DNA of 64,000 nucleotides from Dysidea avara (Eukaryota; Porifera; Demospongiae; Dictyoceratida; Dysideidae), in contig NC_089281.1 in assembly GCF_963678975.1 (NCBI RefSeq), forward strand, positions 7,899,277 through 7,963,276, written 5' to 3'. Below, piece after piece: positions 35,407 to 47,400 of the stretch. A model generated the notes under the pieces. The model had not been told where the DNA came from, searched no databases, and saw nothing but the letters and a program-made list of their open reading frames with translations. Each line of letters begins with the position of its first letter. Position 1 is the stretch's first letter. Made by a program: the position numbers and the translations under genes.

Positions 35407-38400
35407 ATGACATCAAGGTCACACAAAGCAACCAACAATGACCTACATTTACTTGAATCACAGCTTCGAAATGAAGTGCACAGATTGTCTGCAAAGAGCC
35501 ATACCACTAGTATAAGGAAATAGCAGACATCTGATACGCACATTAGATATGATGCAAAGACTGGCAAGAGAATACAGCAAGATAAACCTAGACGCAGGAC
35601 AAAGAGGAAGACTGTACAAATGGCGCAAGCTAGTGTTGGTAAGTAATACTATTCTGCCTGATACACTATGGTTTGAATTACTACTTCTTTTAGCCAACAT
35701 GCAAATCGAAGAAGCATATGATGCAGCATGCCTAGATCTGCAGGGTGATTATAATGAAACTATAGAAACAGGTACTGCAGGTGCATTACAGGGTGGGCCA
35801 TTTATGATCAGCAAATTAATAAAAGTAATAAAGTAATGACCTAGCTTGCCTAGCTGTAATGGAACCATAATGTTTTGCAATTGGAAAGTGTCACTAAACA
35901 TAAAGCTTCTGAATGCAAGCAGAAGTATCGTTTCGTTGATCTCAATTTTTAACTACATATGCTTTAGATAATGAATCATCAGAAAATCATATCCTGCAGC
36001 AGCTAATGGTTGAGATTGAGGCTGATTTGTCTAAAGTGTCTAGGATGAACAACAGAAAAACTGGCAATTGGACAGAAAGGATGGAACGCAGTGAAGAAAG
36101 CTGGGAAGCAATTAGACCTACATTATTTGAGTATAGTGTAGCCAGTGCTGCTCCTCCCAAACATAAGGTGTGTTTGTGCATGCAGATAATTGCTGAATAT
36201 GTGGGTTATATATTATGAATGTGTATGTATATTGCTTGCCAGTGCTATGTGTTTATGTAACACTTATGATTTTAATTTAGGATTGTTTTCACTGTGGTGA
36301 AAGGAGTGGAGTTGTACGTTGCTGGCAATGTGGACCTTCGTGCATGCTATGTGCTCAGTGTGATATTAAAATCCACACCATGGTAGCTCTCCATAATCGA
36401 GACATCTGGACAGGGTCATGCTTTTTGTCAGTTTCTCCAACCCAATATGTGGATGAAAACACACATGATATTGTGGAGATAGGTCAGAATTTCTGATGTG
36501 CACTTACTAGTTTCTGTTAACAACACATGTATAGAATGTCCCATACCATTGACGGTTCCAAAGGTCTGTCCATCTTGTGGTGTTAAAGGGGATATGGATG
36601 TGTACAAGAGTGGAGAAGCTAAAAGAATTATTGTTACAATGTCTGGTTAGCCATTTGCACAAATTAGGGTGAAAAGTTTAATTGGTGAAATAATTTAAAG
36701 GACGATATGATCTATCTGATGCACACGTGGTATGCTTAGCATGCCACACTGTTTTTGCTGATGTATTCCATGAGACAGTGTCTGAAGGATTCTGGCCTGG
36801 TAGTGCTGGAAGGAGATCAGCATATTTATTCCATCAAGATGTTTTCAAATTTTTCATCCATTTAAAATTTTTCAATCCAGGCATGTCACAGTCAGGGTTT
36901 TTGAAAACCTTGGAACAAATCAGCTTACTGAATGGAAGAGTGAGTTACATTCTATTTAAATAATCACTATATGTATTGCTGTATGTTCATAATTTTGGGG
37001 GACTACAAGGTTACTCTGTGCAACCTTTGACGTGACAGTATGCATACAGAGCAACAAAATTATTCACCATTTTCATGATGGTATACAAGACAATTCTCTT
37101 CTTCTATTGTCAAAAGAACTGCACATGTGTACTCTAGTATGCTGTTTACTACTTTAGATACCAACCATAAATCCAACAGCCTTTTCTAAAGCATTGTCAG
37201 AGTGGAAGTACTGTCAGTATGAGAAGCAAAAACTGAAAGGTGTTCCTTTGTTAGATTGTCCTGCATGTTATTCTAATCAGCATTCTGTTCACATTGACGG
37301 AAATAAGAAATTGTACAGATTCAGCAAAGTGCCAAGGTAGACATTTATGATTATGAATACACGGCTGTGTGCACACTTATTTAGAGGGTCAAGGAAGTCG
37401 TATTATGATGGAGCTTTTATTGCCAAAAATGAGGACGTAGATGATCATTTAGCTTTGATTGGTTACTTTGATGAGACATTGATGGTAAGAAAGAAAGTAT
37501 TAATTGTAATATTTATTATTCACCGTATACTTACTCTATTGGTAATCTTGACAATGGATACTAAAATTTTGTGCTTAACCAATTGATGTTCTTCTACAGT
37601 GTATACAATGTAGAAAAGCAATCTTCTACCACCAATGGAACTATTTATATAAATATAATACAAAATTTTATTTTAAATTCTCAGTTTTAGTAATAAAATG
37701 GCCATCATAAAATAATGCAGAAATGAGACGATGAAAGAATTAATATGTGTTGGTGATTATACTGGTACCTGTGCATACCCTAGGTGCAGTTAGCCTAAAA
37801 TTTAAATGTATTAAAACAATACCTACTGTATGCTCCTACTCCACCACCCTGTATCCACCTAACCATTGTCATCACAACAACAAAAAACATCACTACTAAA
37901 ATTGTGATCAAAAGGCAGCAAAACCAAAAAAGCAGTGTCTTGGAGGATTTGAACCCATTGTTGGAAAGTACTTTCTTTATATTCTGACCACTTAAAAATT
38001 ATTTTGTTGTTATGCTTTAGGCATGCTGGCTTAGTTGCAGTTCTACACATGCTAATTATAGCATCCTCCACAGTAATGACACAGCTGTGACTTCCTTTTA
38101 GGTACTCTGATAACTATACTAAACCGGATATCCTGCACTTTATGATTAGGATACTATGGTATTTATATTAATGCAATACTACATAGAATTCAAGACAACT
38201 TACTAATAAGGACTTACATCAATTGTATTGTGCACACACATTAAGAACCTGAAATCACATCTCTTTAACATGGACACCTAAATAATTAGGTGATTGTCCA
38301 TTTGTATTATGTATAGTCTATACAGACCCTGGAAACCAGAATACTTCAATTTTACATTATTCCCAAGATTGGGCCAAGAACACATACGTACAAATACAGT

Positions 38401-41400
38401 ATGTATAACCACTTTGCCTGGATTACTACATAATATGTGAAAGTAAACCCTTAAGATGGATAGTCATGTGTTTGTAGTAAATATGTGTTTAAATTGAAGC
38501 GTGACGATCAATGTGGATCTACTCGTTGGAAAGCTGCTAAAGCAGTATCTCGAACAATGCCATCTCTAGATGAGACTGGACTGGAAGTTGGTGGATGCAG
38601 ACATGCAATTGCTCAGAAAGCTGTCAATATGTTTCGTGGAGAAATGTATGTTTACCTATGCTGCAATACTTTCTTTATCATAGTTACTGTCACAGCTATG
38701 GATATGCACATTATTTGCACACAAAGGTATTTGCTCCACGAAATGTTAGCTATTTCTGGGAGGACATCGTCTGTAAATATTGGCCTTGGGCACGTAACAA
38801 GGAGCACCTTTTTCCAGGAAGCATGGACATGATACCCTGTTTATCTGTAATGCATGGAAAAGCACATTCTTGGCCATGTGGGGTTTGTAACTTTGTGCAT
38901 GCATGTGATATGTAGCTACAACAATCAAATATTTCAGATTATCTGGGGTGGTAGATGGCAAGATGGTGCAGCAGGCGGATCAGGGGAAGACATGGAGCAA
39001 CTTTTCTCTAATTTATCCAGATGGGCATTTTCAACAAAAAATGTTAAGTGCAGCTGGTATGTAATTTTGTACATGGTGCATAAGTATCATGCTACCACTA
39101 ATTTCCCTTGCATTGTTGCCGCTTACCATTGTATTTGTTGCACTGTAGGCAGAGATGATGCACTAACCGAAGCAGTAATGTTTTGGAATGAAAGGAAGGT
39201 TTTAGGACTGCCAAAACATCTATCTTTAAGGATTCAAAAAGTTTGTGACACGAACATGGAATGATTATCCTATGCATGCGTATATAAAAGGCTCGAGCTG
39301 TCATAGAGGAAATGGAGGAAGTTTTAAAAGATTGAAGAAAAAATAGGGATGAGTTTAACAACGACTACACTACAACATTTCAAAGCTAACTTATGCCAGA
39401 TTGCACATGGTTTGTGCCAATAACATGGTTAACTGGATGTGCCATTCTAAATTTTGTCATATTTTAGTTGAAAGGTCAACAGATACCAGCAGTGTGCCTC
39501 TATCTTTAGCAGGGCAGTACTACAAACTATTGCAACAGATAAAGGATGCCAATTACTTAAGGAGTTTTGTAGCTGGACATGATGTTCCTGTCAGTATAGC
39601 TATTGGTACGTAGTTATATGAGCTAGAAAATTATAGCGTGTGTATGTTTTCATAGACAACAATGACCTTCATATCAGTGCACAGGCTTTTGCAGATGCTG
39701 TAACCCAAAAGGCTAATGCACTTCATGATTTAGAGAATCGTTTAGGCCTCACTAACCAAGATGAAAGAGAATCTGTGCTACAAAGAGGCAGACAAGAAGT
39801 CCTCAATCAGACAAAGGAAAGACTGGCCAGCCATCTTGAAATGCTGCATTTGAGCATCATGAGGAAACAGGAAACCATCACCAAAGATACAAGTTTGTTA
39901 ATAGAGAATTAATTTGTATTTGTTATGTAATGGTTGTACCACCAGCACAAGTCTATTGCCTGATGTGCAAGCAAGATAAGTCTAAAAGAGAGGGCATATG
40001 AATTTTTATAGGCTAAGGGGAAAACATGGTAAAATTAACAACTTGGATTTTTAATCTGTTGCTAATCTGGGATTTCAGATAATACTAAATTATCTGTACA
40101 TGCACTAAACTTTTGTGTCATCCAGTTTGATACATATTGCTTAATTTGTATATGCGCCATGCAACAGGTAATTAAATTTTGTGAGATATCTATGTATGGT
40201 GTGGGAGTTTTGCATCTAGGTAGCCGTCAGCGTTCATTTGGTATGCATCAAATGTATACACAAATCTGCCGGAATACAAAACAAGGTATTTAGGCCAGTC
40301 AATGGAGTTTTTAGTAAGAATGTGTATATAGCTACAATATAGCTAAAGGTGATCAAACTGTGGTATATGTGTATAGTTACTGTATATACATACGTATCTG
40401 CATCCATGCACATCCGTGCAAGAATCTGTAATACTTGCTATTTGATACAAGAGGTGTATTAATGTATGCAACACTTTACAGCATCTAGCAAACAAAGGCA
40501 AGCACTAAGAAAAGCTATAGCTCAAGATAAGAAGAAAATTTCAGAAGTAGTCACGCACTATAATAGTGTTATTCAAGACCTGCAACCATCGCAGTCTTTG
40601 TTGACTACAGAAGAGGTAACAGCAGGAATTTTCCCTTGGTCAGCACTATCAGGTATGATTTGTGGGTCACATAATGTCCAATGAGTGGATTTTTATCTCA
40701 TGTAGGAGTTCGTAACTGTATTGCTGTTCAACTGCAATATGAAGCTGTAGATACATATATGAAATTATGCAGATTCCAAGAAGAGGAACGGCAGGTCATT
40801 CGAGAGATGACTTCATTTCTCCTTTATTTTAAAGATAGAGTTTTGTCATCCTTGCATCAGTCATTGGCAGGTAATGCACTTATTTCTATATTGACAGCAA
40901 TGTGTATTTACATATTCTGCTGGGATTTATTCGACATAATTTATATAGAAACAGAAACACTTCTGTGTGATGATGAGGTTTCAACTGAATATCATGATAA
41001 TGGATCACTCGATTCTCATGACGATGAATTGCTGAATCACCATCATGATGGATTTCTGAATTGTTGTAACAATGGATCACTGAATTGCCATGACGATGGA
41101 CTGTTGAATCGTCATGATGATGGGTTGCTGGATCATGAAGACAATGAAAATTGTGATCAAGTATGCAACATTAGTTAGTATCTCTTCACTGTTGTGTTAT
41201 CAAAGCTGTGTTGTTATTACCTACTGTACAGCATGCCTTTCGCAATTGTACAGTATCCTCCATATAACTTTTCATTGCTAATAGAGAACCCTTGCTACTT
41301 TGCACTCTTCAGCACATCAATTTACCCATGCAAGATACTTATAATCAAAAGGCCATTTCATTGAGCTTGTTTAATTGTCTATATGTATATCCCATAATTT

Positions 41401-42221
41401 TGGCAAGCAGAATTAGCATTTTGCTGGGGTTTAATTTGACAAAATGCATGTGGTAGCAAATTCTATGGAAGCTACAAGCAGTTACGAACTTGCTAGATAT
41501 GGAAAATTTTTGATTTGGCAAGTTTTGTAAGCATCTACGAAATTGCCAATTTACTTAATTCCACACCAAAATTTCTGCTCATACAGTATGCATTTAAAAT
41601 TTAATTCCACCTTATTAAAATTTAATTCCACATCAAAGTAAATGATCATCATTACACGCTCTGAATAAGAGCCCCATTCTTGTCCAAAGCATCTAAGTAC
41701 TGTTCCCTTGCAAATAATTATCTTCTCAAATTACACCGTGGTGTCAGCTGCAAACAAGCGTTGTCATTTTATTGAGACCTCACCCTTAATACTCAATATT
41801 TTGTTGTTTAGGCACTGCTTTTATGCTGTAGCTAATAGATACTTATATTTTTAAAACCTGTAATTTGTGTATTCAAACAACTGTTATTATAAATAAAATC
41901 AATGTGGCTTGACTAATATGTAAAGTGATCATGTCATATATCTTTTTGTGCATTCAGGGATCCCTTATGTCCAAGGAGACTACCTGCAAATATTCTTCAC
42001 ACTCAAAACACCCTAGTTTTCTCAGAGGAAAGTGTGCTTTGTTCAACGAAGGAATACTATATGCTTCAAGCATGCTCAAAGCTGGACTAAAAAGCTTCAG
42101 TGTTTTTCTTACACACGATCATGATGATATTAGTGAAGCAGATGTCTGTGATCAGCCAACCGGTGGGGAGTGTGATGTGTATACAACTGACGATGATGCA
42201 GACACATATTTATCAGATTAA
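35407..42221 (+). CDS. KDZ (Kyakuja-Dileera-Zisupton) transposase, about 19 exons
   Basis: Phase-consistent exons are 35407-35638, 35694-35771, 35968-36167, 36281-36482, 36535-36645, 36701-36939, 37158-37336, 37385-37484, 38464-38645, 38696-38882, 38938-39047, 39153-39240, 39291-39409, 39468-39605, 39656-39892, 40482-40652, 40706-40870, 40949-41160 and 41958-42221, about 1,070 residues. Exons 4-6 hold a Cys-rich cluster (CFHCGERSG, CWQCGPSCMLCAQC, CPSCG, CLACH) like the CxC domains linked to KDZ transposases. Catalytic-core landmarks are LLDCPACYS and HIDGNKKLYRF, CGSTRWKAAK with GCRHAIAQKAVNMFRGE, then MHGKAHSWPC and SGEDMEQLFSNLSRW. A helical C-terminal part and an acidic tail follow. Known role: DNA transposition with an RNase H-like fold. 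Oddities are a TAG at 35521-35523 (possibly an acceptor, with exon 1 elsewhere), a one-base phase slip in exon 13, and a weak acceptor at 38463. Terminal repeats were not found. Confidence 0.8.
40975..41160 (+). repeat. Coding minisatellite in the KDZ gene, about 24-bp unit
   Basis: Exon 18 is made of about seven imperfect 24-bp units encoding an 8-residue motif of the form HDDGLLN-x (variants HDNGSLDS, HDDELLNH, NNGSLNC). The exon's phases fit its neighbours, so the repeat is probably translated as an acidic, His-rich linker. Confidence 0.65.
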
Positions 42222-43502
42222 AAATGTTATTTGTTTATTTAGCTATGTTTACCAAGACTTAAAATGTAATTTACACAAAAAGGACTTTTATAAAAATTCC
42301 CATCATAGAGTGGGGTGATGAGCTCAAGGTGATCAAAATGTCAGTAGTATAAAATGTTTTCATATCTACAGTTATAATACAACCATATACTGGCACCGAT
42401 TCTAGATCTTTGCATGTCTATTATGAAGGTAAAGGTCAAGTAGAAAAGAAAACACCTCAGTATGGAGGAAGAGACAGTGTGGCATAAGTAAATAATTTTT
42501 ACAACTACTTCAACAGCTACATGATATGCATGAAGCTCAACCTGAGCGAGGGTTATCCAATATCACAAAATGAATTAAGCCACCTTATCCATATGAGAAT
42601 AAAGAAAGTCTAAAATTTTTATCACCAAAGTGGAGAACCCAATAGTTTCAAGCTGGTGCCTTGCTGGATGTTAAGGTAATTCAGGAAAAGAGTCCCCAGA
42701 AAGTTAAAATGGATCACACTTGGAGAAATGTGATCCTTGAGTGGTAAAGTGAGGCAGTAGTAAAGAAATTAACTAATGTACCATCATCAAGGTACAAGAT
42801 CATGAAAATGGACAGGGTCAATGAATTAGAACAACAAGTGAAAACATGTGACCAGATTTGCTAAAAGCTTAGGGTCTTCCACACACATGAATCTGATCGT
42901 ATGAACTTAGAGATGTATAACTTGGTGTTCAAGTTACAGTATAATTTTTTCCATTCAACCGACCACTGACTTATATGGTGATGCTCATTACTGCCCAAAT
43001 TTCAAGGGAATGCCCTTTAGCAATCTGAAGATATGACTTGTCAAAGTTGGTAAATTGGATGAGTATATGCATGGAAGACCTGTTTTCGCAAATCTGGTCA
43101 CATAATGTGTAAATGCATGGTTCTGTGAAGTTGTAAGGATGTATTGTGTCAAAGGTGTCATTGGGGGTTCTAATGCCAACAGTTAAATTTAATATGACCG
43201 GGCTTGCAAAAATAGGCCATGTGGGCACAAACCTATACTCTATCACATAACATTATATCTCAGTCCTGAAATACAGTATTTATTATTCTGTAACTTGTGT
43301 TATAAAGCCAAACACTTTTTTGACAAAATCTGGATCGCCTGGCCATAACATATTGGCATTAAAACTTATGGGCAAAAAAAGTAGACAAATTTTGTGTGCC
43401 CACATGCCCCATTTTCACACGTCCGATCACATATTAAAGCGAGTTATATATCTAACTTGCTATTACATTAATAAAATAATTATACCATGCATGAAAGCAA
43501 GA
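42222..43502. other. No gene recognised
   Basis: This is the 3' side of the KDZ gene. Minus-strand frames at 42971-43246 lack recognisable features. Confidence 0.3.
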
Positions 43503-43550
43503 GTATTCCTCAGGTGGGTGAACTAGCTAGTTCACCCACCTGAGGAATAC
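43503..43550. repeat. 48-bp perfect palindrome
   Basis: GTATTCCTCAGGTGGGTGAA followed by CTAG and then the exact inverse. There is no loop, so it can extrude as a cruciform. No flanking element was identified. Confidence 0.95.
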
Positions 43551-44417
43551 CCTGCAGGCACACAACAATGGGGTATGCATATATCAAACATGTCATTGTA
43601 CCTTGCAATTGTGTGTCTGTATTCTGTATACACAGCAGCTATACACCCACAGCTATTAAGCGTGTGGTATCAAGATCGTTATGGCCATGGCTGATCTTGT
43701 ACTGAAATAAAAATTAGCTGTTTACAGCACAGCCATTTCATGGTACCGGTGCAGCTTACCCTTTTGGTTTGGAGTATGACATAGTTATGTCCCTCCAAAT
43801 GCCTAGTATTAATTTTAGGTACAGGATATATTACATGCATGACTTGACTCCCCAGTATGCTTCTTTCAGTTGATATGCTCATGACCAGCTTGATTAATTT
43901 TCCTGACAAGAAGGCTGATACCAGTTTTTTTTTATTTCCTGTTTCCATTTTCTCAGAAGTTCTGACATTTCAAGCTATAACCTACAGCTGTTTGCTTCTC
44001 ATTGTTTGAGATCATTTGGGTACATGTTCTGGAACATCAAATCCTGGTCATGGATTATATAAAACTATGTGCTTTCATATGGTTTGGCCATCCCTGACCC
44101 AGAATTTGTAGTTGACCATGGATTGCATTATATATCCGTGTCTTGGAGTAACTTCTGCTGGTTTACTTTTTCTCTGTGACTCTTTCAGGTTTGGTGACAA
44201 TCTTTTAATGGTATTAGAGTTCCAATCTCAACAATCTTTTTAATGTAGTTTTACATGTAGCATTAGCAATGAACTCTCAGTACAAAGAAAATACGGCTCT
44301 ACACAATGTAACTAATGTTATGCAGCTCTTTAATTACATACACATCATGCTCAATCTGCTTTCTGCTATGTAAACTCAGTAATTTTTAATAATGCAACAG
44401 ATAAAACATCAGTCAAC
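43551..44417. other. 3' flank of the exon-array gene
   Basis: No coding region was recognised. If the last exon is spliced at the GT after CGTGTTTGCATC (44432) instead of reading to the TAA, another 3' exon should lie here or further left. Confidence 0.35.
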
Positions 44418-47400
44418 TTAAATATCTACAGGTACGATGCAAACACGCCATTTTTTAAGGCTAGGTGTTTTACAATTTTTGCAACTATTACAGTTTGTAG
44501 CTCTACAGCCTTCACATGCACCACAGCGGCGTCTTCTCCTCTTTCTACCTATCAATTATTTGGGTAAGGTAGTAAAATCATTACACAATTTTATGTACCT
44601 GAAACATGTGATGGCACCACAACTGGTACTGTTGTGTTGCTATTAGCAACACCATCACTCGCTACATAAAATAGTAACATCTGACAATCATTACATAATT
44701 TTATGTACCTGAAACATGTGGTGGCACCACAACTGGTACTGTTGTGTTGCTATTAGCAACACCATCACTCGCTACATAAAGTAGTAATATCTGACAATCA
44801 TTACATAATTTTGTGCACCTGAAACATGCGGTGGCATGACTGGTACTGTTGTGTTGCTATTAGCAACACCATCACTCGCTACATAAAATAGTAATATCTG
44901 ACAATCTTTACATAATTTTGTGTACCTGAAACATGTGGTGGCATGACTGGTACTGTTGTGTTGCTATTAGCAACACCATCACTCACTACATGAATACTAA
45001 CAGCTGACAATCATTACATAATTTTGTGTACCTGAAACATGTGGTGGCATGACTGGTACCGTTGTGTTGCTATTAGCAACACCATCACTTGCTACATAAA
45101 GTAGTAATATCTGACAATCATTACATAATTTTGTGTACCTGAAACATGTGGTGGCATGACCGGTACCGTTGTGTTGCTATTAGCAACACCATCACTTGCT
45201 ACATAAAGTAGTAATATCTGACAATCATTACATAATTTTGTGTACCTGAAACATGTGGTGGCATGACTGGTACCGTTGTGTTGCTATTAGCAACACCATT
45301 ACTCGCTACATAAAGTAGTAATATCTGACAATCATTACATAATTTTGTGTACCTGAAACATGTGGTGGCATGACTGGTACTGTTGTGTTGCTATTAGCAA
45401 CACCATCACTCGCTACATAAAGTAGTAATATCTGACAATCATTACATAATTTTGTGCACCTGAAACATGTGGTGGCATGACTGGTACTGTTGTGTTGCTA
45501 TTAGCAACACCATCACTCGCTACATAAAATAGTAATATCTGACAATCTTTACATAATTTTGTGTACCTGAAACATGTGGTGGCATGACTGGTACTGTTGT
45601 GTTGCTATTAGCAACACCATCACTCACTACATGAATACTAACAGCTGACAATCATTACATAATTTTGTGTACCTGAAACATGTGGTGGCATGACTGGTAC
45701 CGTTGTGTTGCTATTAGCAACACCATCACTTGCTACATAAAGTAGTAATATCTGACAATCATTACATAATTTTGTGTACCTGAAACATGTGGTGGCATGA
45801 CCGGTACCGTTGTGTTGCTATTAGCAACACCATCACTCGCTACATAAAGTAGTAATATCTGACAATCATTACATAATTTTGTGTACCTGAAACATGTGGT
45901 GGCATGACTGGTACCGTTGTGTTGCTATTAGCAACACCATCACTCGCTACATAAAGTAGTAATATCTGACAATCATTACATAATTTTGTGTACCTGAAAC
46001 ATGTGGTGGCATGACTGGTACCGTTGTGTTGCTATTAGCAACACCATTACTCGCTACATAAAGTAGCAATATCTGACAATCATTACATAATTTTGTGTAC
46101 CTGAAACATGTGGTGGCATGACTGGTACCGTTGTGTTGCTATTAGCAACACCATCACTCGCTACATGAATACTAACAGCTGACTATTATTACTTAATTTT
46201 ATGTACCTGAAATAGGTGTAACATTCTCCCCTGCTATTGCATATACAACTTTAATTGTAAGTGCACAGTGACAAATACTTGTCATTACCTGCTATTTTAG
46301 TGTACCCTACCCACAAGTTATACACATCATGGTACCGTATCATGAATTGTTCTCCAACACCTTCACTTTCATAATGGCACCAGGAGTTACGACTATCATT
46401 TCTTTTCCGCATCAAGACAACAATATCTGCATCTCCAGATGCATGCAATACCCTAACCTGCATTAAAATACACACATACTTTAAGCACATTCATGTTACA
46501 TAACTTAGCACAGCATACTTTGGGAAAATGCATGGAAATTCAAATGCTAATTAGGACACAGGGTTGGCTAATAAGATATGTGCAACTGCTACGAAAATTA
46601 ATATTATCAGCTACAGTGGTCCCACAAATCATATAGGTTTTATACCAAGTTTCGTCTGGTGCAGTACTTGTCATTCGCAAAACAGTAGCTAGTGGTGGCA
46701 ACATTGGTCACTATCAATCATGTGGATATAATTTTGGCATTGAAGTTACATTTATAGAACACTACAACTTCTAATTGACTACACGCACACATATACTATA
46801 CCTTACCTTTAAGAGAGCCCCATGCTTTATAGAAATGCTTAACTTTAGCTGGTTCTTCATCTCTTCCCTTTTTAAGGAACTTCTCACCACACTCTTTGCA
46901 CCTATCACATCTGATAGGTGAAAAAGACTTGCAGACATTACATTCCTTTTTCATATCTAATATGATATCATTGACAATTACAACAAACACTTGTCATGTC
47001 ATGCATGTACAATTAGATGATGCGTTTTCTTGTTCTTCTATCTCTTCTTCATCATCCCTAACCCTGCATGTAAAATACAAATGTTAGTATGATGTACTAG
47101 CAGTTACATGCCTTAGTTTATCAACAGCATAAATACAAGCCGACACTGCTAATAATGTACCAAATCTCAAGGTAAGAAGTTGGGTGTGTGGGCACTCGTG
47201 CTGTAGCTGAAGCTAACGCAGGCTTTTCTTTGATACTAATAGTCAGTATCCCCAAGTCCCAGCCTGCATTAGACCAGAAAATATGCTTAATAATGCTTTC
47301 ATAGCCCTGCCCTAGGTTAGGAACGCTACAACACTACAGCCCATTTCACATCAACTAATAGTGTGGTGAAAATAGTTGATGGATTAGATTATTATCAATT

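Noticed and set aside
37859-38071. Minus-strand frame within the KDZ gene
   Set aside because: It lies in the large intron between exons 8 and 9, with no features of its own and no support from splice signals.
44437-44646. Plus-strand frame over the last exon of the array gene
   Set aside because: It is the antisense of the CXXC-like exon; the minus strand has the splice sites, phase continuity and Cys pattern.
44599-46160. Array read as a CRISPR-like or plain satellite
   Set aside because: There are no unique spacers, and the unit resolves into exon plus intron with kept phase and splice sites; a non-coding satellite would not be expected to limit exon length change to +3.
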